Shown in pieces: positions 1 through 11,598 of a stretch of DNA of 64,000 nt. Position numbers and translations under genes: made by a program. The notes beneath the pieces were generated by a model. The model searched no databases. It was given only the letters and a program-made list of their open reading frames with translations, and had not been told where the DNA came from. The stretch covers positions 26,477,034 through 26,541,033 of the forward strand of contig CM058231.1 in the NCBI GenBank assembly GCA_030180135.1. Reading direction: 5' to 3'. Each line of letters opens with the position of its first letter. Positions within the stretch are counted from its first letter, which is position 1. This DNA comes from Orychophragmus violaceus (Eukaryota > Streptophyta > Magnoliopsida > Brassicales > Brassicaceae).

Positions 1-1950
1 TGAAACATGCAGTCAAATTTCCAGATGGCTATGCGGCCGACTTAGCTAGTTATGCTGATATGGAGAACAATAAGTTTTCAAGGATGAAGATTCATGACTG
101 CCACGTTTTTATGGAGCGACTACTCCCATTTATCTTTGCCGAACTCTTAGACCGGAACGTCCACTTTGCGTTATCAGGTGAATTTTACTTATAGTATATA
201 TAATAAGAATATTTGATAATTATATATGAGTATAGCATTTTATATTTATTAACAATTTCAAAATATTTGTATTGGAAGGGTTGAAGGTTTTTTCCGTGAC
301 TTATGCTCGAGAACTTTACAAAAAGTCGCGTCCAAATTCTCAAAGAAAACATAGTTTTAATCATATGCAATTTGGAAAGATCTTTCCACCATCATTTTTC
401 AACGTGATGAAGCACTTACCGATACATCTCCCCTATGAAGCTGAATTAGGAGGTCTGGTGTAATATAGGTGGATGTACCCTTTTGAAAGGTATTTCAAAA
501 AGTTGAAAGGGAAATAAAAAACAAGAGATATGCGGCAAGATCCATTATTCAATCATATATCAATGAGAAGGTAGCTTATTTCTCAGAGCACTACTTTGAT
601 GCGAATATGAAAACGAAATCATGGTAAAGCGCTATAGCCAATCACATGTACACATGGTAGCTATTAATTATTTATAAATTTTTTAAACTAATTAATTTGG
701 TCAGGTTAACTAGATTCATTGAAAGTGAAATCCCCGTATATCATGTCGATGTTCCTGATATTTTTACTCAAGTAGGTCTTCGAAGATAAGACATGCCACT
801 AGAGAGGTACATAGATATAATTTCACGTCTTATCTTTCGGTTTAATATATTCCATTATATATGATTTCTCATATAAGTTTTGGTCGAAATTAACGGATGT
901 TAGAAGATTATATGTCCATAAAATATCCAGAACTCTCTATAGAAGAAGTCTCAGCAAAAAGACGTAAAGAATATTTTATCTGGGTAGATAATTATGTATG
1001 TGTAAATTCCAGTCATACCTATATACATAGTATATATTTATATAAATTTATCTGCATTGCTCTATATTTGATATTTTCTTTTCTATATACACTTTAAGTA
1101 TTGGAAAAACATATCATTTCCTTCTTGGGTGCTAGAGATAGTGCATGGACCCGTGCATAAGGCTAAAAAACGGCCCATCTATTTTACAAGAGGATATTTG
1201 TTTCATATGGACAATCACGGTGATGGACGGAAGACATGTAACTATGGTGTACATGTTAAAGGAGAGAATTATGCTGACGCATNNNNNNNNNNNNNNNNNN
1301 NNNNNNNNNNNNNNNNNNNNNNNNNNNNNNNNNNNNNNNNNNNNNNNNNNNNNNNNNNNNNNNNNNNNNNNNNNNNNNNNNNNNNNNNNNNNNNNNNNNN
1401 NNNNNNNNNNNNNNNNNNNNNNNNNNNNNNNNNNNNNNNNNNNNNNNNNNNNNNNNNNNNNNNNNNNNNNNNNNNNNNNNNNNNNNNNNNNNNNNNNNNN
1501 NNNNNNNNNNNNNNNNNNNNNNNNNNNNNNNNNNNNNNNNNNNNNNNNNNNNNNNNNNNNNNNNNNNNNNNNNNNNNNNNNNNNNNNNNNNNNNNNNNNN
1601 NNNNNNNNNNNNNNNNNNNNNNNNNNNNNNNNNNNNNNNNNNNNNNNNNNNNNNNNNNNNNNNNNNNNNNNNNNNNNNNNNNNNNNNNNNNNNNNNNNNN
1701 NNNNNNNNNNNNNNNNNNNNNNNNNNNNNNNNNNNNNNNNNNNNNNNNNNNNNNNNNNNNNNNNNNNNNNNNNNNNNNNNNNACAGCCTTTGTCACCACG
1801 ATACTTTTTAACATGACGAAGATTAAGGGAGCAAGGACTTTTGAGAACATAATGAAAAGAAGGTTAACATATGAGGAGAAAAGAAAAGAGTGGTATTCAT
1901 GCCGGAAACCACATGAAGGGTGAGAATAAGAGCCTCGAATATTGATACCT
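1..1950 (+). pseudogene. CACTA (En/Spm-type) transposase remnant, C-terminal part
   Basis: The forward strand reads as the C-terminal half of a plant CACTA TNP2-type transposase. Bases 3-180 encode a stretch containing MKIHDCHVFMERLLP, typical of DUF4218. Bases 272-620 continue it with FPPSFFNVMKHLPIHLPYEA and, in a shifted frame, YRWMYPFERYFKKLKG. Bases 895-1282 resemble DUF4216, with YPELSIEEV followed by GPVHKAKKRPIYFTRGYLF. Frameshifts and stops separate the pieces. A GT-rich junction at about 180 could be an old intron donor. A 500-N gap removes part of the unit. Bases 1783-1923 after the gap (ARTFENIMKRRLTYEEKRKEW) may belong to the second CACTA protein, but this is weak. No terminal CACTA repeats are seen, and the element starts outside the window. 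Confidence 0.75.
1283..1782. other. Assembly gap (500 N)
   Basis: There are exactly 500 undetermined bases. The round number suggests a scaffold gap of unknown true size. It falls inside the CACTA remnant, so open frames crossing it are not real. Confidence 0.99.
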
Positions 1951-2984
1951 CAAGTCAAATTCAGGAGAATAGACTGACTCTACTAGACATGCTGACTAAC
2001 CCGAAAGTTCAAAGGGTATGTAATTTCATCTTGGTTTTTTACTAGATGATGGAATCTCATAGGAAGAATGACCCGATCCGATTGGGGTAGTGACTGTTTT
2101 CAGTTCCGGTTTTAAAAAGAGGATAACATGGCTTATGCTTGACAACCAACCCTACCAATTTGATAATTGAATGATTATTTTGGAGAGATGAGAACCAATA
2201 ATTTCGTCTTCAAGATGATTTTCTGGTAAAATAATAATCAAATAAAATAAATTATATAAATTCATTAGTTTAAAATTGTTAAATATAATTTACTTGATAG
2301 ATTAGTAAAAAAATGTTCTGAAAGAATAAAGAAACTATTTGTAATATTTTTTTTATCATTGTAGATGTATTTTTTGGGTCAAATAATCTGTAGATTTATT
2401 TATATAATGAATTTACAAAATTTCTATTTTAAAAACAAACAAATGTCAAACAGCTACAGCTCAACGTGAACCACACCAAAAATGGAAATGTCTAACTCTT
2501 ATGTGGTTTATGACCAAAATCTGAACCACTCTATGTATTTCTTTTTCATCTTTTTAAATTCTATTAACCGCAACTGCACATGTGTTAGAGTAATGTGTGA
2601 ATGGAGACGTTTCTTCTCCTGCTCATCTTACCACCCGAAACACATCTCCCATTCATAACCTATATATCCCAAGTTTGATATATTGAAATCGATTTTTTGA
2701 AGAAAAAAAATTGCAAATCTGAACATTTTAAAATGGAAACTTGAAACTTGTAATTTTTGTATGGTTTGAAGGTTCATTTTCAGTTAATTAGGTTTGATAT
2801 TTTACTTTAGTTCGGTTTGATAGTTATCTCGATTGATCCCTGATTTTAGAACGATTTAAATTATATATAATATATTAATTTAAAAAATGGACACTTGACT
2901 AAACATAAACATTTTTTTCTCCATCATTTTCCATTATTTAATTGGAAAATACATAGTCATTATAAATACATCTTGATATTGAGA
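1951..2984. other. AT-rich intergenic DNA
   Basis: No coding similarity, RNA gene or terminal repeat is visible. The stretch is strongly AT-rich with short A and T runs. The run of seven T near 2911 could be the relic poly(A) tail of the neighbouring minus-strand LINE, but no target duplication was found to support this. Confidence 0.6.
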
Positions 2985-5830
2985 CATGGACATAAAAGTG
3001 ATAGAAGAAATCTGTGTTGCCTAGAATGTTCTTTTTTTGCTAATAAATCAGCTGCTGCGTTTGTTATTGAAATTGAACTGCTTCAAATCTGGCTCTTCAA
3101 TTGTTGATGTCTCTGATGTAGTTGTAGAGGTTAAAGTTGAGAGTTTTACCAAGTAGAATGTTGATTAATTCTCGATTGTCACCCTCAAAAATTAATCGTC
3201 GATAACCCTTCATCCAAACATGTTGCATTGAGCCTGACATTCACCTTTTTAAGCACTTGAAATTTTTTTACCTCTTGCTTGAGTGCATCCAAGATATCTG
3301 CCTCTCTCGTCTCTAAAGATCCATCATGCTTTGCTTCTTATATTAGTTGACAAAAGATCCATAAAATTACATTTAATCCATCTTTGTTGAGGCTTCTGCC
3401 AGCACGATCTAATAGTTCTAGACCGTAAATTATTCATGCAGTTACTCCGAGTAGTAGGGCATTTCATCACCATGATCCATTCTTTTGTATCTTCAATGGC
3501 TAATCGCAGTGTTTTCCTCTAAGGTAAGTCTTTCTTTTGGAAGATAAGAGTATTCCTGATCTTCCAAGTTCTCCAATGTATCCAAAATGGTAAAAGTTTT
3601 AGGGTTGAGTTTGTGACCTGATTGTAGTTATTGAAGCATGCTTCAATTTTTGCTTCAAAAGACATCGTACTATTGTAATAAGTTGTATCCGGAAGTCCTG
3701 AACCTCTCATAAAGCTTGAGCATAGTCACATTCGAAAAAGAGATGTTTGGTGGATTCTATATGTTGACAACATCTTCAGCAGGTGATTTGTTGGCTTATA
3801 TGTCGTCGGGCTAACTTGTCTCCCGTAGCTAAAGATCCGGAGAATAATTTTCATAAACAATGTTGAAGTTTTGGAAGTAGTTGGAGTTTCCATTACTTTT
3901 CTTTAAAGTGAGTGTTACCGCCATGAGGTTGGACTTGTTGGATGGTAGGAAGGTGTGTGGCCAACCAGTATGCAGATTTAACAGTATAAATTCCATCTTT
4001 AGTATAATGCCATCCAAGGAGATCAGATGTTGCTTTTGAAAAAAGTGCAAGACATAGAACTATATCAATGTCTTCATCACATACATTTACTCTGACTTTC
4101 CTTTCATCCCAATCTGTTTTTGTTTCATTGAACCATTCACTGATCATAATAGCATCACCATTTCCATTTCGTGGTCTAGGGGCTCTAGGAGGATGTTTGG
4201 TAACCAAGGATCCGTCTAGGCATTGATTGTTGTGCCATTACCAATAACCAATCTCATACCTTGATTAAGTAGATCACGTCCTTCCATGAGAGATTTCCAA
4301 ACATAAGAAGCTTTCTTCTCAACTGTTGCATTTAAAATGTTGTGATGGTCACTAAAATCTCTCCCTCAAAGTATTATGGCCATTAAAGTTTTAGTGTTTT
4401 GCAGGATTCCCCATACTTTCTTCCCAAGAAGAGATAGATTAAAATTATGTAACTCCATGAACCCCAATCCCCCTTCCTTATTTGGTAGGCTCAGTCTATT
4501 CCAAAAAAACTAGTGCATACTTTTTTGGTTATCTCCCTTGCTCTATCAGAATCTTGATATGATCATGTTGATCTAATCACAGACTTGTTTTGGAAGTTTA
4601 AAGACATTCATGGAGAAAATTGACATAGCCAGAACAATGAATTTCAGTAAAACTTCCTTTCATCCAGGAGATAGAAAATGTTTGTGTCATCCCTCTGTTT
4701 TTGCTTTGACTTTCTCTTTGATGTAGTAGAACATTTCTATTTTTTTCCTTCCAAATTGTTCTGGGACTCCAAGGTTTTTCCACCTCCCCCATCATTGAAA
4801 ATCCCTAAAATGTTTCTCCTAAGAGTTTTAGTTGTAGCCTGAATTTTCATACCAAAGGCGATGTAAGATTTTATCAGATTCACAACTTGCCCATATACAT
4901 CTTCATACATACTAAGTATCTTCTTTATATTGCTGTAGGATTTAGTATTTGCAAGGGTGAAGAAAAGTGAGTCATCAGCAAACAATATGTGGTTAATGGC
5001 TGGACCTATATTGCTGATTTTAATGCCTTGTATCTTTCTTTCAGCCATACCCCTATTCATCATGTGGGAAAGAACATCAGCACAAAGAATAAAGAGATGG
5101 GGGGGGGGGATAAGGGGTCTCCTAGAAGAATCCCTTTACTCGGTTGAATGAAACCTTTGGGGGCTCCACTGATCAGAATAGAGAAAGAAATAGAGGACAC
5201 ACACTCCATAACCTATGTCACCCATTTGTTTGAGAAACCCATTTGAATCATAATAGTCTTGAGGAAGTCCCATTCCAGAAGATCATATGCTTTAGTGATG
5301 TCTGTTTTTAGGGCCATATAAGATTTTCTGAGCTATGATAATGTTGTCAGTGATCATTTTCCCAGGGACAAAGGCAACCTGATTCTCTGAGACGATCTTG
5401 TGCAAGTGTCTTTTCAGTCTGTTCACTAGGATCTTGGAGATGATTTTATAAGATACATTGCATAGAGCTATAGGGTGAAAGTCAACCATACTTACATGAG
5501 TCTCTGATTTTAGGATCAAACACAAATTTGTGTGATTGTGTTCTTTGTCCAGTCTGCTTGTTGCAAAGAAATCCTGAACTTCACTAATTATAAACTGGTT
5601 GATATCTTCCCAGTACTGATGAAAAAAAATGTCTAAAAAACCATCTGGTTCAGATGCTTTGTGTGGACCAATACCAAACACAGCTTGCTTTATTTCTTCA
5701 AGAGTAACATCTCTTGTAAGCTATGGATTCATTTCTTGTGTGACCTTCCTTTGGTAACCTCGGAAAACTTCAGAATATAGAGTTTGATTGATATTGTTGG
5801 AGGTGAATAGATTCCTAGTAGTTCTAATTT
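2985..5830 (-). pseudogene. LINE (non-LTR retrotransposon) remnant, 5'-truncated
   Basis: Read on the minus strand, this is a decayed plant L1-type ORF2. Near 5830-5690 comes the pre-RT region (FTSNNINQTLYSEVF). At 5681-5292 come RT blocks with FHPIALCNVSYKIISKILVN and ENQVAFVPGK. At about 5000-4950 comes the catalytic FADDS block. At 4207-3893 comes the post-RT segment with YTVKSAYWLATHLP, and at 3710-3519 FWIHWRTWKIRNTLIFQ. At 3220-2990 comes an RNase H-like tail (LIFEGDNRELINILLG, then ITNAAADLLAKKEHS). Stops and frameshifts break it throughout. ORF1 and the endonuclease are missing, as expected of a 5'-truncated LINE. It ends about 110 bp upstream of the ER-stress elements of the next gene. 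Confidence 0.85.
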
Positions 5831-5938
5831 TGCGCATTCAACGTAAATTTTGTATTTATTTTGTCCACTTATTATTTTTTTTTTTGTGTGTGAAAATTTT
5901 AAAGTTGGGATATATTTGATAGTTTCTCACGAGCATTT

Positions 5939-5957
5939 CCAATCAGAGTACGACACG
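5939..5957 (+). promoter_or_regulatory. ER-stress response element, copy 1 (CCAAT-N10-CACG)
   Basis: CCAAT at 5939-5943, ten bases, then CACG at 5954-5957. This exactly matches the plant ERSE layout that is known to be bound by NF-Y with ER-stress bZIP factors. It lies about 180 bp upstream of the start codon of the SelK-like gene. Confidence 0.7.
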
Positions 5958-6004
5958 TCGCATGTCCTCGTCAATGTCGCTAAATTTCCAGTTATTACAA
6001 TATT

Positions 6005-6023
6005 CCAATTAGAGTACGACACG
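6005..6023 (+). promoter_or_regulatory. ER-stress response element, copy 2 (CCAAT-N10-CACG)
   Basis: CCAAT at 6005-6009, ten bases, then CACG at 6020-6023. This is a second exact ERSE, 66 bp after the first. The two sit in diverged direct repeats of about 54 bp (about 5937-5990 and 6003-6056), which suggests a local duplication of the promoter module. Confidence 0.72.
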
Positions 6024-6039
6024 TGGCAAGTCCACGTCA
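6020..6039 (+). promoter_or_regulatory. G-box and UPRE-like ACGT sites
   Basis: CACGTG at 6020-6025 overlaps the second ERSE. CCACGTCA at 6032-6039 follows; its reverse complement TGACGTGG resembles the unfolded-protein-response element used by ER-stress bZIP factors. In the first repeat copy the matching positions are CACGTCGC and CCTCGTCA, so only the proximal copy has both full ACGT cores. Confidence 0.6.
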
Positions 6040-6136
6040 ATGTCGCGAAACTTCCAAGGCGCAAGAATTATTAATCGGCGAAGGCTGCCTGTTGGGTAAT
6101 AATTAATCTCTGGAGATTGTTGACGAGAAAGCCAGA

Positions 6137-7166
6137 ATGGCATACGTCGAAGGAGGTTAGAGAACTCGAGATCTCTCTGATTCGTTTCGTTTTCCTGTTT
6201 TCTTTTGATTTGATTGTTCATCTTTACTTTACTGTTGATTTCATCCGAATTTTCTTCGAGACGAAGATAATTTGTGCGTTCCAAATTAGATGGAAACTAT
6301 AACTTTTAATTTGATTCGATTAGGCTATCTCTTACGGTTTTACCTTTCTTGGATTGATCATATAGGGAAAAATTGTCATTCTTAGGGTAAGCGAAATCTG
6401 CTATAATTTGATATGTGCATAGGAGATATATTGCTATAATCATGGTTTACTTTCTTAGAGGAGACCTGTGAGCTTCCATTAAGATTCTTTAAGGGGGGGA
6501 AGACACTCAATAAGAACATTCCTCGAATCTGTTGTTAATCATATCTGGATTTTATGGGAAAATTTAATGATTATTAGCTGGAGATGAATTCTAACAAACA
6601 CAGATCACATAGTGCAAATGTTAATTTTACTAAACTTTGGAACATGTACCAGGTGTGGTTAAGTCGAAGCGATCAATATGGAGACTAAGGACGATCAAAG
6701 ATTTCTTCTTGTCCATCATCAGGCTGATACAAGTCTTCTTTATAACCATGTTCTCGGTAAGATTCCATAACTAAGTTGTCACAACACAAGCTTATTACTA
6801 ACCCGAGACCAAAACGTTGGCCAGATGGAGAAATCAGATGCATACAGGAAAGGATCTGGGGCTAACAATAAGTGGGGTGGCAGTGGTGGGGGCGGCGGAG
6901 GTGGAGGTGGTGGTGGTGGTGGGCCCACTGGACGTCCTCGAGGGGGCTTAGACAATGTGCGTGGCTTGAAAGATGTCCGTGGAGCTGATCACAGTAAGTA
7001 ACCGGGAAATGAGTTTGATATTTTATCCTTATAAATGATAAAAAGAAAGCCCGGCAAACGCCAAATGAATGATTCTTTACATATGTGTTTGATAGTTTGA
7101 TTTATGGGAAATGTGATTGGTGGTTTTACAGATTCCCTACCGGCTTGTGGCTCGTGCTGTGGTTGA
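6137..7166 (+). CDS. Selenoprotein-K-like (Cys form) glycine-rich ER membrane protein, 4 exons
   Basis: Coding exons are 6137-6155, 6653-6756, 6825-6993 and 7132-7166. All introns are GT-AG and the joined frame is open, giving 108 aa. Residues 8-20 (VVKSKRSIWRLRT) are a basic N-terminal segment. About residues 21-40 form one membrane helix (DFFLSIIRLIQVFFITMF). Residues 59-74 are almost all Gly, including a run of 13. The end has NVRGLKDVRGADH and the tail CGSCCG. This is the plan of the SelK/SelG family, which in animals carries selenocysteine near the C terminus and acts at the ER membrane in protein quality control. Here Cys stands in that region and no SECIS element is needed. The start is the only ATG whose frame splices into the conserved segment. 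No intact gene lies nearby. The ER-stress elements upstream fit the ER role. Family assignment is confident; function in this species is inferred. Confidence 0.88.
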
Positions 7167-8374
7167 TCCTTGTTTGGTGACATGATGCTTTGGAGTTTGA
7201 GAGCAAAGGAAGCAAGTTTCTGGTGTTTTAGTATTTGCGTCTGATCAAAGCTTTTATGTATTTAGAATTTTACCTTAAAATAGTTGGTAATTCACATCCA
7301 ACATAAATATGTATCTGGGAATATATACAAAACTGAAGTGAAGAGTTGTTAATTTGTACTGTAACTTGCGTGGTAGTGTCATTTTGGCATAAACTGCTTT
7401 GCCTATTGTCTTTCTTCGTTTTTTTGGCGTCACATTATATTGAAAGCTCAAAACGGGCAAAGTACAATGGGCCTCAAAACGAGTGCAGAGAAAATATATA
7501 GCTGAACACAGATTGGTTTTACTAGTCAAACAAATAAGAACAAAGAGATGTGCAAGGCAAAAACATGTCCCCGTCTGAGAAGAAGGTAAGCAACGTGTCA
7601 ATTTCTTCCAAAAACAGCTTCAAAATTTCATCGGAACCCTTAACTCTAAGGAAGCTCCTCCGCCTACTAAACTCATTATACTTGTAACATCTGTGTTTCT
7701 AGTAAGCTGTAACGACGGTGTATCTGGACAATTAACCAAATATGTTTTTCTAATGGTTACAAGAATCTTGAGAACGTTTATTTTTGTTCAAATCCACCAA
7801 TTTCGCCAATATTATAATTAGCATAATCATCCAACGGAAGGACAAGGAAAAGGATGAATGCATATTTGGATTACCCATTGAAAAAGATTCAAACCAATTA
7901 AATCATACGATAATTACACAACTTAACAGTGAGAAGAGAATTAAACAACTGCAATCAATTATTATATAATTATATATAGATGCGAGATATAAACAAACAA
8001 CAATCGCGAGTGTCCTAACTATTGATATTCATAGAAACACTAGATTGGCCACCACAGTAGTCATGACCACCGATGCCCATAGAGCCACTTGCTCGTACAC
8101 CAGATGGGCCAGAACGCTACGCACAATTGGAACCTACGTAAGGGTTCGTCACACCTTCATAGTAAAAGTACACATTACCGACATTACCCTCGGCCCACGT
8201 GAGAGGTCACCAACATCACCCCTCTGCCCATCCGTCCTTACAAACAATGTGCATAAGGAACTCTCTACACATATACACCTACTCACTATCTACACTTCAC
8301 CACAACAATCAATCACCACACAATTTCTGGTTCACAACCTAATCCAGTTTTAAAACATGTCATCTTTGTTCTCA
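7167..8374. other. 3' flank of the SelK-like gene and intergenic DNA
   Basis: This stretch holds the 3' UTR of the SelK-like gene and non-coding AT-rich DNA. At about 8040-8200 the reverse strand has a short glycine-rich reading (GPSGVRASGSMGIGG) that is broken upstream by stops. It may be a relic or chance. No tRNA or other RNA gene was recognised. Confidence 0.5.
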
Positions 8375-8379
8375 TGCAA

Positions 8380-9820
8380 TGATATAAATAAAAAATTCTT
8401 CTTAATACCACTTCAGCTGCAAGTATACATCCTAGTCCTTGTAGTTTTGAGGTGTCAATCCACTTGGGTAAATTAAACACACTAAAAATGCAAGTGTTCT
8501 CTTAATCTAAGTGCAACCAAATTTGTTTGTGGGTTTTGTAGCTATTAACTAACAAGATAACCAGATTCCAATCATGTTTAAAAATACAATTTACAAGAAT
8601 GTTCAATAGTGATCAAAAACAGAGTAAAAACAGAGCAAAAAGATGATTTAAAACAATTGATTAAAAGCTAAGTTCCTTGGGTTAAGTTTTCGGTTTGGGT
8701 GATCAACTATCAGTTCAGAAACATTTAACAAACATGGAATGATTTCTTAGGCTAAAAGCAACAAGTCAAGTTACTTCACTCTCATGACAATAACCCTATA
8801 TCTATCAAGCATTAACATCAAATCTCATTGGCAATTTCAAGATAGATATGCTTTAAGAACTAGTTCTTATTACCACTAAACACCTTAAACATCAATTCTC
8901 ATTGGTTAAGTATGTAGAGCACTTGGTAGAGATTCAAAAATTAACTATACTTCTCAGTACTAGCAATATTCAAGATCAAGGGATTGATTAGCCACTTCAA
9001 TCCTTGCATTAAGAACTTCTAACAAGTAAGAAACCAATACTTCCAAGTTTTAAACAACCTAAACCATATTTAGATCACCCTCACCTTTACTCAAACCCAG
9101 AAACTTATAGAGAGCTACTCACTAGCCATAGCAATAACAAAGCAAAACATGTTTAAAGTAAGCAAGAATGATAAACAAGAAGAACTAGAAGAAGAACTCA
9201 AAAACAAACTCTTAATTGCATAAAAGATTCAAGAAAACTAAATTGTTTGGAGTAGATTATTGCAAGAAGTGATATGGCTCTTCTAACACATCAAGAGCCC
9301 TTAAATAGAAGAAAATAGAGTGCAATGGTCGACAACACTCATGTGGAGGGGCTACAAGCCGAAAGCAAAAAGAAAAAGAGCATGTGGGAAAAAGTTGGTC
9401 TCACAGCGACGTCGGAACCTCTCTATGAGACGTTGCTGTGCGGTTCTTGATCCACAACAACTTCGGGACGTCGCTGTGGTATGTCGTTGGAGCTCCCGCA
9501 GAATCAATCATATTTGTACAACAGCATTGAGACCCCGCTGTACGATGTCGTTGTGCATCTTCTGTATCCGCAAACGTCCACATCGACCTTGGCACCCCGC
9601 TGTAGCTTTCTGGTCACGATCCTTAGCTGTTTCCCACTTTATTTGAGTGTTCTTTTGGTCCCTTTCTCCTCCATTGTCCCTTGGTGCTTCATCATGTCAT
9701 CCACCACCTACAAAAGAGAAAAACAAAGCATATGCACTCCTAATGATGCCTAAATGCTTTACCTAAAGCTAAAACACACTTCAAATCATGATTAAATCTA
9801 CTCAAAATCACAACACATCA
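8380..9820 (-). repeat. Element D 3' LTR
   Basis: Begins TGATAT and ends ACACATCA. It is homologous over its length to 39920-41339, with one insertion near 8430-8455. The next internal bases (reverse complement GTTTGGGCGAGT) are the likely polypurine tract. It contains three decayed CAGCGAC/GTCGCTG palindrome units at about 9397-9575. Short open frames inside it are not genes. Confidence 0.9.
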
Positions 9821-11598
9821 ACTCGCCCAAACTTGTTTCTTTGCTTGTCCTCAAGCAAACAACAATGAGAACAAATGGGAGAGGTTTGAAGTTGGATACT
9901 TATAACCAAAGAAATTTAGCAAGCCTTCAACATGATGTCCTTAGAAAATGATAATATGTTGCATGAACAAGCACTCTAATCCACTCTAATTTCTCTAGGC
10001 TTATCAACACACCAAATCTTATTCTCTTAAGCACATAGTCAAGAATCTACTAACTCAACATTTCACCAACTCTTAAATTCATTCATTCATTAAAGTGCAG
10101 TCTCACAAATGGGGATTTGATCTTGATCAATTGGGTTGGCATAAAAAGGCTTCAAATGGTGTTTAGAGGAGGGTCATGATCATATTTGGTGGCTAACTCT
10201 CAAGGAAAAGGAACGCTAGACATTATGTAAAATGTGGCAAGACAAGAACAATTTGTGCATACAATTCTTAACTCTCATTGTCTTACCAAATTGTGTTTCC
10301 AAATCCTATCACTAGTTTAACCAATCTCCCTTCTTTCCCAAACTCAACCATTTGACTTTTTTTCAATTTTGGGTCTTGAGAAGTTATTCTTTTCATTTAC
10401 TAAGACTCTTTTTCTTTTGATCTCTTATCATTTAAAACTTAGAGTTTCCAATTTTATCTCAACTTCCCAAGTGTTTCCCTTCACAAGCCCTTTGGTTCTT
10501 TCTTTTTCTTTTACTCCCCATTTCACTCTTTCTTTTCTTTCACTCCCAATCCCATTTTCAAGTGCTTATACCCCAAATGCCAATAAAAAATGAACTCCTA
10601 GACTAGCCTATGAGTGCTAATCATTGTCGTTCTTATACTTTTAACCTTTTACACATGTTAGCATTATCAAAAAGAGGCCTCACTCAATCAATCAAATGAA
10701 GGTTTAAAAGAAAAAGGAAGGGTTCTATGGTGTGGAAACCATCCTAAGAGTGAGAATGGCCACTTGGATTAGCAAAGGGTGGTAAAAATGTGGTAAAAGA
10801 TAATCCAAATGTGTATATAGTGACCATGATCAAACATCAAAAACCCATAAGTGAGAATTTTAAGTTCATTTAAGTCCATAAAGATGAGTTGGTTTCAATG
10901 TTTAGAGTATCAAACAAGACAAATGGATTTGAGTGGTGTGATCAAAGCTCGAAATGTGCAAGTGTTTCAATAGTTGTTCAAGCAACATATTATGATTATC
11001 AAGGGCATCATGTTGAATTCTAAAATCTAGATTTCTTACAAGGAAATTACATCATTGTCTCCTATGCAAATGCGAATGCAATCTAAAATACTACCAGACT
11101 CAATCCTAAAAGAGAAACAAATATGAAACTACATGATTTTTTTTTTCAAATTTTTAAAATTTTTGGTTTTTTCGTAATCATAACTATTAACAATGCAACA
11201 CACAAATACGAAGACTTAATCTCAAAGATAAAAAAGAAACGATGGTTAATTGATCACCCCCCCCCCCCCAAAAACTTACTTCGCACCGTCTCGGTGTGAA
11301 AGCAAATTAAGGGAAGCTAAAGATGGTAAATTAAAAATAATACAAAACAAAAGCTATGTACAAGGTGGTGGTGTTACCTCAGTAGGTAGGAGGTGCGGTC
11401 GTCCTCGTCCTCGCCCAAGGATAGGGACTCATTGCTGGAACCGGGGGACGGTGGTGGGATGTGTCGTCGAGCTCTGCGACATCGTTCGTCAAGGGAGGCG
11501 CGTCCTGGTGCTCTGCTGGATGAGCTGGTAGCCTCTCCTCCATGATAGAAGTGTCGCCTAGGGTAATCCTCTGAATCCTTCTCTTCCTCACTCTCCGA
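9821..11598. other. Element D 3' internal non-coding region
   Basis: This lies between the Athila-type ORF end and the 3' LTR. It is AT-rich, with pyrimidine-rich stretches near 10360-10560 and a poly-C run near 11256-11269. No credible ORF is present; the open frames at 10369-10593 and 11250-11591 look like chance products of biased composition. Confidence 0.7.

Noticed and set aside
5939..6023. Possibility that the two CCAAT-N10-CACG sites are independent chance matches.
   Set aside because: They are in a visible direct duplication with matching flanks, so they count as one evolutionary event, but both keep the exact spacing and sit at a fitting distance from the gene; kept as a finding rather than dismissed.
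7275..7601. 108-codon minus-strand frame downstream of the SelK-like gene.
   Set aside because: No recognisable domain, AT-rich, opposite strand to the gene's 3' UTR; consistent with chance.
8045..8353. 102-codon plus-strand frame and a glycine-rich minus-strand reading at 8040-8200.
   Set aside because: The plus frame has no similarity to known families. The minus reading is short and stopped upstream, so it is too weak to call a gene.
9320..9753. Several ORFs repeated at 9320-9753 and 40838-41272.
   Set aside because: They lie wholly inside the LTRs of element D and follow the palindromes there; duplicate copies simply reflect the LTR pair.
11250..11591. Frames on both strands near the poly-C run.
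   Set aside because: Located in element D's non-coding 3' region, no homology; composition effect.
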